A stretch of 64,000 nucleotides of DNA from Gautieria morchelliformis. Taxonomy: Eukaryota > Basidiomycota > Agaricomycetes > Gomphales > Gomphaceae. Of the stretch, positions 11,960-22,400 are shown piece after piece (the first letter of the stretch is position 1; every line of letters starts with the position of its first letter). The position numbers and the translations under genes were made by a program. The stretch lies in assembly GCA_015179125.1 (NCBI GenBank), contig WHVA01000217.1:62001-126000 (forward strand), written 5' to 3'. The notes beneath the pieces are model-generated. The model saw only the letters and a program-made list of their open reading frames with translations. It was not told the origin of the DNA and searched no databases.

Positions 11960-13165
11960 CACTGGGAGGATCACCCCGTCTAAGTTGCCAATGGCCTCCC
12001 CAGTCTTCTTCATCAAGAAGAAGGATGGATCCCTCCATCTTGTGCAGGATTACTGATCCTTGAACATGATCCCAATGAAGAACTGGTACCTGATCCTGTT
12101 CATCTCCAAACCCATCAGCCAACTCAGAGGTCGAGGTACTTCATGAAACTGGATGTCCAATGGGGCATCAATAATGTCCAAATCTGGGAGGGGGATGAGT
12201 GGAAGGTGGCCTTCTGCACAAACTGAGGCCTGTTCGAGCCTCGGGTCATGTTCTTTGGCCTCATGAACAGCCAGGCAACCTTCCAGACCATGATGAATGA
12301 TGTTTTCCAAGACATGATTATGGAGGGTGTTGTCTGTGTGTACCTTGATGACATCCCCATATTCACAAAGACACTTGGAACATTGGAAGGTTGTGCAGTG
12401 GGTCCTAGAGAGGCTTCATGAATACAAACTGTTCCTCAAGCTGGAGAAGTGTGAGTTCAAGAGAACTTGGATGAGTACCTTGGCCTTATCAAGAATGAGC
12501 GGTGGTGGTAAAGGTAAAGGGGTCTTGGAGTGGCTGACGCCTTGGAACTGATGTGAAGTACAGTCCTTTGTTGGCTTCATGAACTTCTACTGGCGGTTCA
12601 TCCAAGACTTCTCCCATCATGCTCAGCCCCTCTTCAGCCTGACCAAGAAGGACATCCCATGGGTGTGGGCCGACATCGAGGAAGCTACCTTCAACAAGCT
12701 GAAGCAGTTGATCACTATGGCACCGATCCTCATATTCCCAGATGACTTCCAACCCTTACGAGTGGAAGCTGACTCATCCAACACAGCTACTGGGGCCATC
12801 CTGTCCCAGCAGTCCCCAGAGGACAAGAAGTGGCACCTGATCACCTACTTCTCCAATAGCCTGAGCCCTGTTTAACAGAATTGCCCTGGAGGAGTGGAAG
12901 CATTTCCTAGAAGGAGCTCACACCTGGGTTGAGATCCGGACAGACCACAAAAACCTGGAGTACTTCTGCACTTCCAAGAAGCTCAACTGAAGGCAGGCTT
13001 GGTGGTCTCTGTACCTGTCTTTGTTTGACTTCCAGCTAGACCACTGGCCAGGCAAGTCCATTGGCAAACCTGATGCCCTGTCTTGGCAGGTGGACAATGA
13101 CTCTGGGAGTGGGGACAGGGCTGATCTAACACTGCTCTGGCCCAACTCTTCATGATCCTTTTAGA
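11960..13165 (+). pseudogene. Ty3/gypsy (chromovirus-like) RT-RNase H fragment
   Basis: Recognisable pol pieces in changing frames: SPVFFIKKKDGS near 12000, RYFMKLDVQWG near 12135, the reverse transcriptase core VVCVYLDD near 12335, EYKLFLKLEKCEF near 12420, the connection FVGFMNFYWRFIQDFSHHA near 12570, and RNase H text such as [29 protein letters not shown] and PGKSIGKPDALS up to about 13090. There are several stops and frameshifts, CpG is scarce, and no integrase or LTR is visible. It is a different lineage from gypsy-1 and gypsy-2 below (YLDD against YMDD, different connection sequence). Confidence 0.8.
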
Positions 13166-13904
13166 ATATATGTTAGGCACAAAGAATTAATATAATTCTT
13201 TATTGCTCAGTGGTTGGGACTGCTGTGTTCGGCCCATCGCTGGATATATGCATGTGCTGACTAAGCTCAGTGAGGCACGTCTGTTGATGGTGGATATTGG
13301 TCATGTGACCAAGTTGATGAGAAAACAGTCGTGATTGAGAGAATGAGTGGTCCAAAAGTGTTCGCTTTTGAAATAGTATAGAGTAGTCAATGATAATAGA
13401 CTCTCGACAAAGGTTTAGTATTTTCTATCAGTAGCTAAGTACTATAGCTACCAAACAAGCATATATGCACTTCCAGGCATGAAACATAGGTACAATATAC
13501 AGATGTCTCGGTAGACTGTGTTGCTCAAGCTTGAATGGCAGTGAGCACTGTGAGGAGCTTAAGCTGGAAGCGGCATGGGAATGGACAGATTGAATTGTCC
13601 GGTGTTTTCATCATACGTGGTAGCTATTTTATATGAGTCAGAGGATCACTAACTAGTAGGTATTCAGTTCGGTGGGGGGATGAATAAATGTAAACGATCA
13701 AGTAAATGGGGAGATGCGTGGGGATGGATCCTCGGGGTTATGCCCAGGGTGGAGTCGTGTCATGGGACAATTTCATACCTATATCTACATGTATATATTG
13801 TGAATCGAGTGGAGCATATGGAGATAATGTAAGAGAGTGGAGCTGGGTCATGGGATGAGTGTCAGTTGAGAGTATAGGGTGTGAGAAGTCAGGCAAGATA
13901 CATG
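13166..13904. other. No recognised gene; possibly LTR-like sequence
   Basis: About 740 bp between two retroelement fragments. It is AT-rich with no coding signal. Its texture resembles the copia-2 LTR, but I could not find matching ends or a target duplication. Confidence 0.3.
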
Positions 13905-15316
13905 TATGCGTGCGGGATCAGCTCAGGGTGGCCAGTGTGTCTCCGATTCCACAACAGGGTGGGCATCTGGGTGCACCATGATCTTCAAGAACATGGCATC
14001 CTCATGGTATGTGTCACATAGGACCTCTGGCAGGTCCATATCTCCTTCAACACGCACACACAGAGGCATGCTGTCATTGCCTGTGGCAATGGCGTGAACA
14101 TTGTTGTCATCATCAGTGACAACGTTCGTCTCCGGATCCTGTGAAGGGCCTCTGTTTAATGTGGCGGCCTTGATGGTCCGCATCTCTGTTTTCTCTGTGA
14201 GGTGAGTCGATCGCCTCACTGCTGCTGCCTGTAGTTCGATGTATTGGTTGGTGGGCAGCAGCTCACCTTCTGGGTCAAGGTGTGTGTCTGTGTTTACAAA
14301 TATGTGCTCCAGGTGACTGTCGTCATTTGTGTCACTCTCATAGTAGTGTGACAGACAGTCCACGTCCTTGTTCTCAACACTGTCAACATGTACGGTGTTG
14401 AAGTTGAAGCAGGAGAGGAACTCCTACCATCTGACCTGACAGTCTGATAGGTTTTTCTGGGTCTCGAAATATTCGAGACCTTTTTGGTCTGTGACTAGGG
14501 TGAATCTTCACCCTAGGAGCTTATCCTCCCATTTCATGAGGGCCTCAGGCACAGTGATTGTCTCGTGCCCGTGGGTTCTCTAGTGTTGCTGGGCAACACT
14601 GAACTTTTTTGACAAGAAGCAATCAGGCTGGCATGTTTTCCAGTCAGGGCCTTGGCCATATACGGCGCCAATGCCTGACTTTGAGCTGTCCGTGATGACC
14701 CAGATGGGGTCATCGCTCTGTGGGTCTACCAGCTGTAGAATGGGGGCCTTGCAGGCCAGTGCCTTTATGCTTTGAAGACACTTGTCCAGCAGCGGTGTCC
14801 ATTCAAATGGCCGGTTGTTGCGTACGCATCCTGACAACAGGGTGGTGTATGCACTCACGTCGGGCATGTAATGTGCCAGGTATTGTACTAGCCTGAGGAA
14901 GTGTTGGATGTCATTGGACATCCTGGGCCTCCTCCATTAATGGATGCATTGTATTTTGTCCGCATCTGCATGCAAATGTGGCCAAGGCACTCCATTTGTT
15001 CTGAGTAGAGGTCCACTTTCTTCTTGCTTAAGAAGAGGTGATTTTTGCATAGTCTGTTGAAGACTATGCAGAGATGTTCCTTGTGCTCTTTAATCGAGTT
15101 TGAGAAGATAAAGCTGTCATCCATATATACATGGATGAAGCGACCTATGCAGTTGTGGAAGATTGCTGTCATCAATTGTTGGAAGGTAGATGGCACATTG
15201 CAATCTCCCATCTGGATTACTTGGCTTTGAAACATGCCAAGTATTGTCGCAAACACAGTCTTTGTGATGTCCTCTGGATGGACCTGGATCTGCTCATATG
15301 CTTCAGACATATTGAG
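13905..15316 (-). pseudogene. Gypsy-1 RT core, RNase H and integrase start
   Basis: Contains MSEAYEQIQVHPEDITKTVF, the polymerase motif HVYMDD near 15120, HFLRLVQYLAHYMPDVSAYT, the RNase H part PIWVITDSSKSGIGAVYGQ and the linker HVFVNTDTHLDPEGELLP-like text ending in VRVEGDMDLPEVLCDTYHE. This last part lies before the integrase zinc finger and is absent from gypsy-2, which has a deletion there. Stops and frameshifts are present, and the element is cut at about 13905. Confidence 0.75.
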
Positions 15317-15321
15317 CTTTG

Positions 15322-15818
15322 TGTTGGGTGCATTGATGCTCCTGCACCAAAATCAAGCATAATATATCCAATTTGTTGTGTGCTTTCTCAATTTCTTCTC
15401 ATGTTGTTCTTGTATCATGCATCCATTTCTCTGGTTATTTTCGAAATTTTCCACTCACTCCCTATCTCTCCATTTCATCTTGTTATTCCTACTTTCACAA
15501 GCGGCTGCACCCAGCGGAGTCTGAAATGACTTCGACGCGCGAGCTCTTGGGCGCTAAAGGGCCGGGTAGTAGTGCATGCGCAGTGAAACAGTTTCCCCCT
15601 CTCTCAGTGACAACTAAATTCACTGAGAGAGGCAAGTAAATTAGTCTAGCATTCTTTCGATTTATTGACCTAGAAATCCTCTATAGTGAATTAATTTCTA
15701 GGTAGTGTATAATATATTTACAGTGACAACTAAATTCACTGAGAGAGTGAATTAATTTCTAGTCTATTCTTTTGAGCAACAAGTCCATACCTACTGCCTA
15801 TAATTCCTGTCCTCCACA
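15322..15818 (+). mobile_element. Solo LTR A (497 bp)
   Basis: Starts TGTTGGGTGC and ends CTCCACA, flanked by the exact 5-bp duplication CTTTG (15317-15321 and 15819-15823). The same 497-bp unit lies in reverse at 63163-63659 with its own duplication. No internal retroelement domain accompanies either copy, so both are solo LTRs. Inserted in the RT region of gypsy-1. Confidence 0.9.
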
Positions 15819-15823
15819 CTTTG

Positions 15824-16439
15824 TCCATTATTGACAGCGCGCTATGTCGCTGCAGATGATGTCCTGATCTGTGAAGGGTGTAATGTCCTTCACCGTATTC
15901 TCATTCAACTGGCACAGATCAAAGACTGTGTGTAGTGTGCCATTTTTCTTCAGTACACAGAGCATTGGCACCGCTTGGTGTGCCACCGCCAGTATCCATC
16001 ACCCTGTGGTGGTGTATCTTTCCAGTTTTATGGAAAGTTCTTTGCGGAAGTGTTCTGGACACTTTGGCAGCCGATACCGCATGTGTTTGTTGGGATCAAT
16101 TAAGTTGATCTCATGGTTGGCCTCCCTCAGAGGCAGGAGCTCAAGTGGAATACCACTGACCAGGTCAGTGATCTTTTCCATCCATTCCTCACGCAAGCGA
16201 GGAATGTCGTCATCCATGAGGATCATGATGGCAGGGCAAGACACCATTAAGCGCCTCATGCGTCTATTAGGTCCCGCTGAGCATGGGAGCACCTTCTTCT
16301 TCCCCAGCACCTTCATCATTAGATGGGCATGCCTCTCCCTACATGTGTAGGGAGAGCTTGAGGATGAGTCATCTCGTGACTTGCCCTCCTGGCTTCAGTA
16401 GGCCTGGGTGGACTGTGGCCCGGAGGTGAGCCTGCTCAC
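15824..16439 (-). pseudogene. Gypsy-1 reverse transcriptase, N-terminal part
   Basis: Encodes REEWMEKITDLVSGIPLELL, NHEINLIDPNKHMRYRLPKC and CPEHFRKELSIKLERYTT, matching gypsy-2 58070-57680. The codon that is TGA in gypsy-2 (57777-57779) is a sense arginine codon here (RYRLPK). The segment ends in the CTTTG target duplication of solo LTR A. Confidence 0.75.
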
Positions 16440-16444
16440 CTTTG

Positions 16445-17436
16445 TGTCATGACTCATTTATTCCTGTATCCAGTTACCTCCATTTTCCTTTCCTTCTCTC
16501 CACCTCTATGTTCGCTCTATTTGCTCTTCACCGAATTCACCGAATGGCCATTCACTACTCGCATCATTCGCCAGTAGGCATGCCATCAAACACGATCGAC
16601 ATCCTTTACCCGGCGTGATGGTTCATCACTGGTCCCATCATCTTCCTGACTCAACCCCGTTTTGGGTGTTCCTATGGCCGGAATACATTCACGGGACATC
16701 CTACCCGTAGATCGTATGGGATCAACCCAGCAGACCAAGAGTCCGTGCAGGGTAACATGTATGCAGGTCTCAAGGCATGTTTTCTTGCATAGGTGCCTTC
16801 ATCCTCTCTCCCTCCATTGTTTCATGTTCGCACTCCTCCCCTCTTCCATTGTATATGTGTTTCACCTATTTGTATCCTGACTGTGCACCCCTATCCAACC
16901 CTGACTCAAGACGGCCTCTTTCCTATTCGCTAACATCATATGAGCATTCGGTATAAGTAGTTTACATTTGCATGTATATCCCCCAGTTCAATTATCATAC
17001 GTCTATATTGTGCAAAACCTGACCTCACTGTGACCATCGTCTTGAGCCATCTTCTATAGACCACCATCTTCGACTAGAGGAGGACTTAAGCACCACTGGT
17101 GAGTTTTTGTACTTCACCTTCACTACCTTAGCTTTCATACTATTATCGGTGCTGTGGGCGAAGGGCTCCGAAGGAGCACCTTCGCCAGCGAAAGGATTGT
17201 CACTACTAGACAACCTTTCCGTGAGGCCTTGTAGGTTTACCTTACATCGTCAAGTATCACGGGCTACTTCGCTATGACTGTAGATAGGGCAAGCTCCGTT
17301 CGGGCAGCCCTCTTACCTTCTGAACATGTATTGGTTCATCTTATTCGCTGAATGGCACACTTCCTTGCACAACCCATTCGGGCATTCGCTGTGTTCACTA
17401 ATACATGATATTAACGCCTAAAACCCAATCTTCACA
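16445..17436 (-). mobile_element. Solo LTR B (992 bp)
   Basis: Begins TGTCATGACTC and ends CAATCTTCACA on the plus strand, flanked by CTTTG (16440-16444 and 17437-17441). Related copies lie at 21818-22850 and 47660-48936 in the opposite orientation. The open stretch on its minus strand (MSSSDNPFAGEGAPSEPF) lies inside the LTR and is not taken as a gene. Confidence 0.85.
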
Positions 17437-17441
17437 CTTTG

Positions 17442-17936
17442 GCGTCTGGTCCTCCTTGAACAATTCTTCATAAAATGATACCTTGCCTGTAGGGACTAAT
17501 TCATTCCCTACACAAATTGTTCCTGGGCTGGAGAAGTCCAGGATTATGCCTAGTTTTCTCAGGAATGGCATCCGGAGGATCACGTCATAGTATTCAATGT
17601 TTACCACATCAAAGTACTCATCGTGAGTTTTATGACCAAATTTGATGGTTGTATTGGTTCCATAGTTGATTGTGGAACAACTACTGATGCATTCCAATTG
17701 CAGTGCAATTGGCTATTGTAGGGCAAACATTTTCATGCCTGTGGCACACATGAATTCAGGGGATATAAGTACCCCTTTGCTCCCACTGTCGACAGTGGGC
17801 TTTCACTCGGTTGATCTCCCAGTACCCTGAGAGGGTATGGTTCTCATTTCATGGCTGTGCAGGTCATGACCATTGTTTGCTCCAATGGTGATACATTGGC
17901 TTGACTGCCTTGCCAAGGGCAGCCACTGTGCATGCC
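17442..17936 (-). pseudogene. Gypsy-1 aspartic protease part
   Basis: Carries a VDSGSKGVLISP active-site motif near 17790, STINYGTNTTIKFG, EYFDVVNIEYYDVILRMPFLR and LDFSSPGTI, matching gypsy-2 protease. Interrupted by stops. Flanked by solo LTR B on the left and solo LTR E on the right. Confidence 0.75.
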
Positions 17937-17941
17937 ACCAT

Positions 17942-18748
17942 TGTTGTGAATACACAGCCAAAGCTATGCCACCCAACATTCACGCCAATAACACGCTAAT
18001 ACACTGTAACAACATCACCTCGACTCTATGGACCACTGTGGACCACTTTCCTTATTTGGACATTGCAAGTCACACACATGCTACGACTTGCATGTCACAC
18101 TGTGACACCCAGCGTATACACCGTTGCCGCCCCGGCATCTAACTGTCACAAACCAGTCACGACACATCTCATCATGCACACACATGCTACCAAGCCCATA
18201 AACCCGCACACAAATATCACTGAACCACTAATATCATCACAGCACTGTGGAGCCAAGCTGAGCCAAGTGCTATCTCACATGCTACATGTCATGTGTGCAC
18301 ATGATACAATCAAGGAACGCGACGACCCTGCATGCGTCTCGACTTTTTCCTTATTCTCTCTCACTCCGCATCCCCATTCACTAGTATAGTTCACAACTCG
18401 CCACATCTCATGCACAATTCCCCTAACCCCTAATACTCAAACCTATTCCAGTTGCCCCATACAACATTTCTTTTGTTCTTATCTTGTAACACACCAAGAA
18501 CGCCAAGTTCTTTTCTTGATAGTTAAATACTCAAACTTGTACACTACATTCGATAGTGAACTGAAAACAGTTAATCACTCACTTCTTCTATGCTTTAAGC
18601 TACCAGCTTCAGTTAGTATTGTTGTAAGATGCATATACCCTGTTATATGTGCAAACACCCTACTTTCTCAAGCACCTCTCGATTCGACTCTTATTACGAG
18701 TTTGAATCACATTTCTACTAGCTATCTTCGACACCATAACTAACAAGA
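17942..18748. mobile_element. Solo LTR E (807 bp), ends partly decayed
   Basis: Lies between gypsy-1 protease and gag pieces. The plus-strand ends are TGTTGTGAAT and ACTAACAAGA, so the expected terminal CA has become GA. Flanks are ACCAT (17937-17941) and GCCAT (18749-18753), a target duplication with one change. Comparison with gypsy-2 shows gypsy sequence resuming on both sides. Only this copy is seen. No coding sequence inside. Confidence 0.65.
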
Positions 18749-18770
18749 GCCATCACTTTGGCGGCAATAT

Positions 18771-19470
18771 TGTGAAAGGCTAAGAGTTGTCGGTAGTGTG
18801 GTGAATTGCGAATAGGATTCAGACTTCTACTTGAAGTCGAATTGAGTAGGATCGTAAAAACAGAGATGTAGAGAAAACACGGTGTGTGTATTCTCTTCAG
18901 TTATAACTACGCAAGACTGTGCGTCGCAGAGTTCCAAGACGTTTCAAAAAGTGTGAGTTCTAATTGACTGGAGATTTGGATGTACAAGCTGAAGTATTTA
19001 TCTAGCCACGGGATGTGCTGCGGTGCAAAGAGCGGAGGAGTAATGTATGGGTCGACTCGAGCGTCTGGAATCGGGTGAATGGTAGTCGGGATGCAGCGGT
19101 AACTAAGAGGCTTGTCTATCGAATGGGGGGGAGTGTAGGTAGTCATGTGTATCAGAAATATGGATTGTAGTCAGAAGGAAAGAAAGGAATGTGGAAGAAA
19201 TGTAAACAAGCGGCTGAACCTCTAGCTCCTCCATGGATCAGCATGCCTCGGGCTTGGGCTTTGTCTTGGATTGGAGTGGATCTGCGGGTACTGGGTCAGG
19301 GTCGAGTTGACAGGGCGGTGGATATGTCAGGGTGTGTCATGTGGACGTGCGTGGGCTCAGATAGGTGTGGTTGTTGTGAGTGGAGGTGTGTAGACGACGT
19401 GGGGTAGCATATATGCAGCGGTGGGATGTGTTGTAGTGGCAGAGATGGGCTTACTAGCACTTTTATGACA
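18771..19470 (-). repeat. Copia-2 3' LTR (700 bp)
   Basis: In element orientation it starts TGTCATAAAAGTGC and ends CTTAGCCTTTCACA. It matches the split 5' LTR at 25029-26513. A purine tract (GAGGGGGAG) lies directly upstream in element orientation, at 19471-19479. Confidence 0.9.
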
Positions 19471-19489
19471 CTCCCCCTCAAGCCCAACA

Positions 19490-22400
19490 CACTCCTAGCA
19501 TCTCTAGGATGTGGAGGTGCTTGCGCGGTGATAAAGGCTTGGTTAGGACGTCTGCGGGGTTTTTGAGTGTTTTGATGTATCATAGTCTTATGTTGCCTGC
19601 CTCTATCTGCTCCTTCATGTAATGAAAATGGACGTCGATGTGTTTGGTACGGCCGCTGCTGATGCCATCATTGGAGAATGCGATGGATGACTGATTGTCG
19701 GTGAACACGGGAATGGGGGTAAAATCATGTTTGAAGTCTCGTCTGAGCCTGATAAGCCATATGCCCTCTGCTGTCGCGAATGACCCCACCACTACCTCTG
19801 ACTCCATAGTCGATCTACTGACCATATTTTGTTTCTTCGAAGCCCAGGAGATGGGTGCGCCATTGAAGGTGAACCCCCAGCCCATCGTGGACGTCCGGTC
19901 GTCTTGATCTCCTGCGAAGTCCGCATCCATGTAGCCCACCAGATTGTGAGCGAACCCTATTTCCCTGTCACCCTCCTTGACGTATGTGATTCTGTACTCC
20001 CTCATGTTCAGCAGATACCTTACGATCCTCTTTGCGGCCTCCCAGTGAGTCACATTGGGTTTAGATGAGTATTGTGCACACTTATTGATGGTGTAGGATA
20101 TGTCGGGTCGGGTGGCCACTGCGCAGTAATTGAGACTACCGATGATGGACGCGTACACGAAGTCGATGATGTCTGAGGGCATTGTAGAGCTGCGCAGTTC
20201 GATGTTGGGGTCCATCAGTGAGTTCACAGCCCAGCTGGAGGTGATATCGAATCGTTTGGCGATGGTGTTAATAAACGCGTCTTGTGATATGTGTATGGTG
20301 CCGAGGCTTCGATTTCGAGTGATTTGAATGCCGAGGAGGCACGTTGGATCCCCCAGGTCCTGTATGTCGAAGCTCCCCCTGATGTCTGATACCATCTGCT
20401 CCATGGCTGACTTTGAGGTTGACGCGAGTAGTCCGTCGTCCACATACCACCCTGCTATCTCCACGCTGTCTCCTTCCCCGAACCTGAAGAAAATCGTTTT
20501 ATCTACCTCTCCTGCCCTGAATCCGATCCTCTCCATCTCTCTCTTCAGCGTCCCGTGCCATACCCTCCCCGACTGCTTCAACCCATATATACCTTTGTTC
20601 AGCCTGCATACCAACTTCTCTTTCCCTGGCTCTATGAACCCCTCCGGCTGTCGCATGTAGAGGTTGTCTTCTAATTTTCCGTTGAGGTACACTCCCTTCA
20701 TGTCAACTTGTCGTAGTTCTAAGTCGTACTTGCAGGCAAGTGCGAGGATGAGTTGGATTGATGTTAGCCTGATCGTCGGTGAGTAGGTTTCCTGGTAGTC
20801 GACTCCTGGAACCTGTGAGTACCCCTGTGCAACGAAACGGGATTTGAATCTGTGGACTTCTCCTGTGTTGTCCCTTTTTACTTGAAAAGTCCACCTGCTT
20901 CCCACCACATTTGCCCCCTCTGGCTTCTCCACTAGATCCCACGTGCGGTATCCCATCAACATCTGGTATTCCTCCTCATATGCCCTTCTCCATTTTTCTG
21001 CGTTCTCTGACCTCATCGCTTCCTTATAGCTTCCTGGCTCGTCCTCTGCTAATACGGTGAATGCCTTCTCACTCTCCTCCAGTTCCATCCTCCCGTGTGC
21101 CATGGCTGCTATCTCTGTGAGTAGTGCCGCATTTCTCTTTCCTCTCCCATATTCTGTGTTCGATGGATCCATCCATGGTCCCCTTGAAAATTCCTTTGGT
21201 GCTGTTTCTGTGTTTTCCTCCATACTGTCTTTCTCTTTCCTTTCACCCTCGACTTCCTCCTCTGTTCTAGGTTCGGCTTCTGCGTCGAAACTCTCCGATT
21301 GTGTCTCCCCTCCTCTAATCCCCAATGTTTCCTCGATTATCTCCTCACTCTCTCACAACTCCTCCTCGTCGTCCTCGACTAGTACAAGCGGTGGGATTGC
21401 GCTGTCGTCGTCCGCTGCCTCGTTGTGATCTGGTTCTGGCTGTTTGACACACTTGTGGGTTTTGCTGTCAATTACCCAAAGGGAAGGGGTATCGTCATCA
21501 TCGATCAGCTGTATCGTGGTACGTTTGATGTGTTTTAGTTCATCGAATATAACATCCCTGGCTTTGATCAGTGTCCTGGTGCGTGGTACCCACACCTTGT
21601 ATGCCTTCGAGTCTTCAAAGTACCCCACAAAAATCCCCTTGACTGACTTAAAATCCCCTTTCTTCCTCGTCGCCTTCGGTAGCAGTGCCCAGCATCTCGA
21701 CCCGTACACGCGTAGCCAGTCGAGTCTGGGTTTGCTTCCCCATAGCGCCTTGTATGGTGACATGCCAAGTCCAGTAGTCTATTTTTGACGAAGTTTACCG
21801 TATCCACTGCTGATACCTGTCAAGATTGGTTTTTAGACGTTAATATCGTGTATTAGTGAACACAGTGAATGCCCGAATAACTTGTGCGAATAAGTATGCC
21901 GTTCGGCGAATAAGTGAACCGATGAATGTTCATGAAACAAGAGGGTTGCCCGAATGGGGCTCGCCCTATCTACAGTCGTAGCGAAATAGCTCGCAGCACT
22001 TGACGACGTAACGTGCAAGATATCACAGAAGGGCTGTCTAAGTTTCGACAGTCCCTTCGCTGGCGAAGGTGCTCCTTCAGAGCCCTTCGCCAACAGCACA
22101 TAAAGTAGTTTGAAGGCTAAGGTAACGAAGATGAAGTATGAGAACTCACCAGTGATGCCTAAGTCCTTGGCTGGTCGAAGATAGAGATCTTCAAGGAAAG
22201 GCTCAAGACGATGATCACAGCGAGGTCAAGTTTGCACAAGATGCACGACGTATGATAATTGAACTGGGGAATATACATGCGAATGTAAACTACTTATATC
22301 GAATGCTCGTAAGGTATCAGCGAATAGGAAAGAGGCTGTCACAAGTCAGGGTTGGATAGGGGTGCGCAGTCATGGTACTAAGGAGATGGAATAAACATAC

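Noticed and set aside
15373..15639. 88-residue frame, repeated at 63342-63608
   Set aside because: It is the same stretch of solo LTR A in both places; an LTR with target duplications explains it.
17025..17213. Small frame MSSSDNPFAGEGAPSEPF as a gene
   Set aside because: It lies entirely inside solo LTR B, and matching sequence in the other LTR B copies is not preserved as the same frame.
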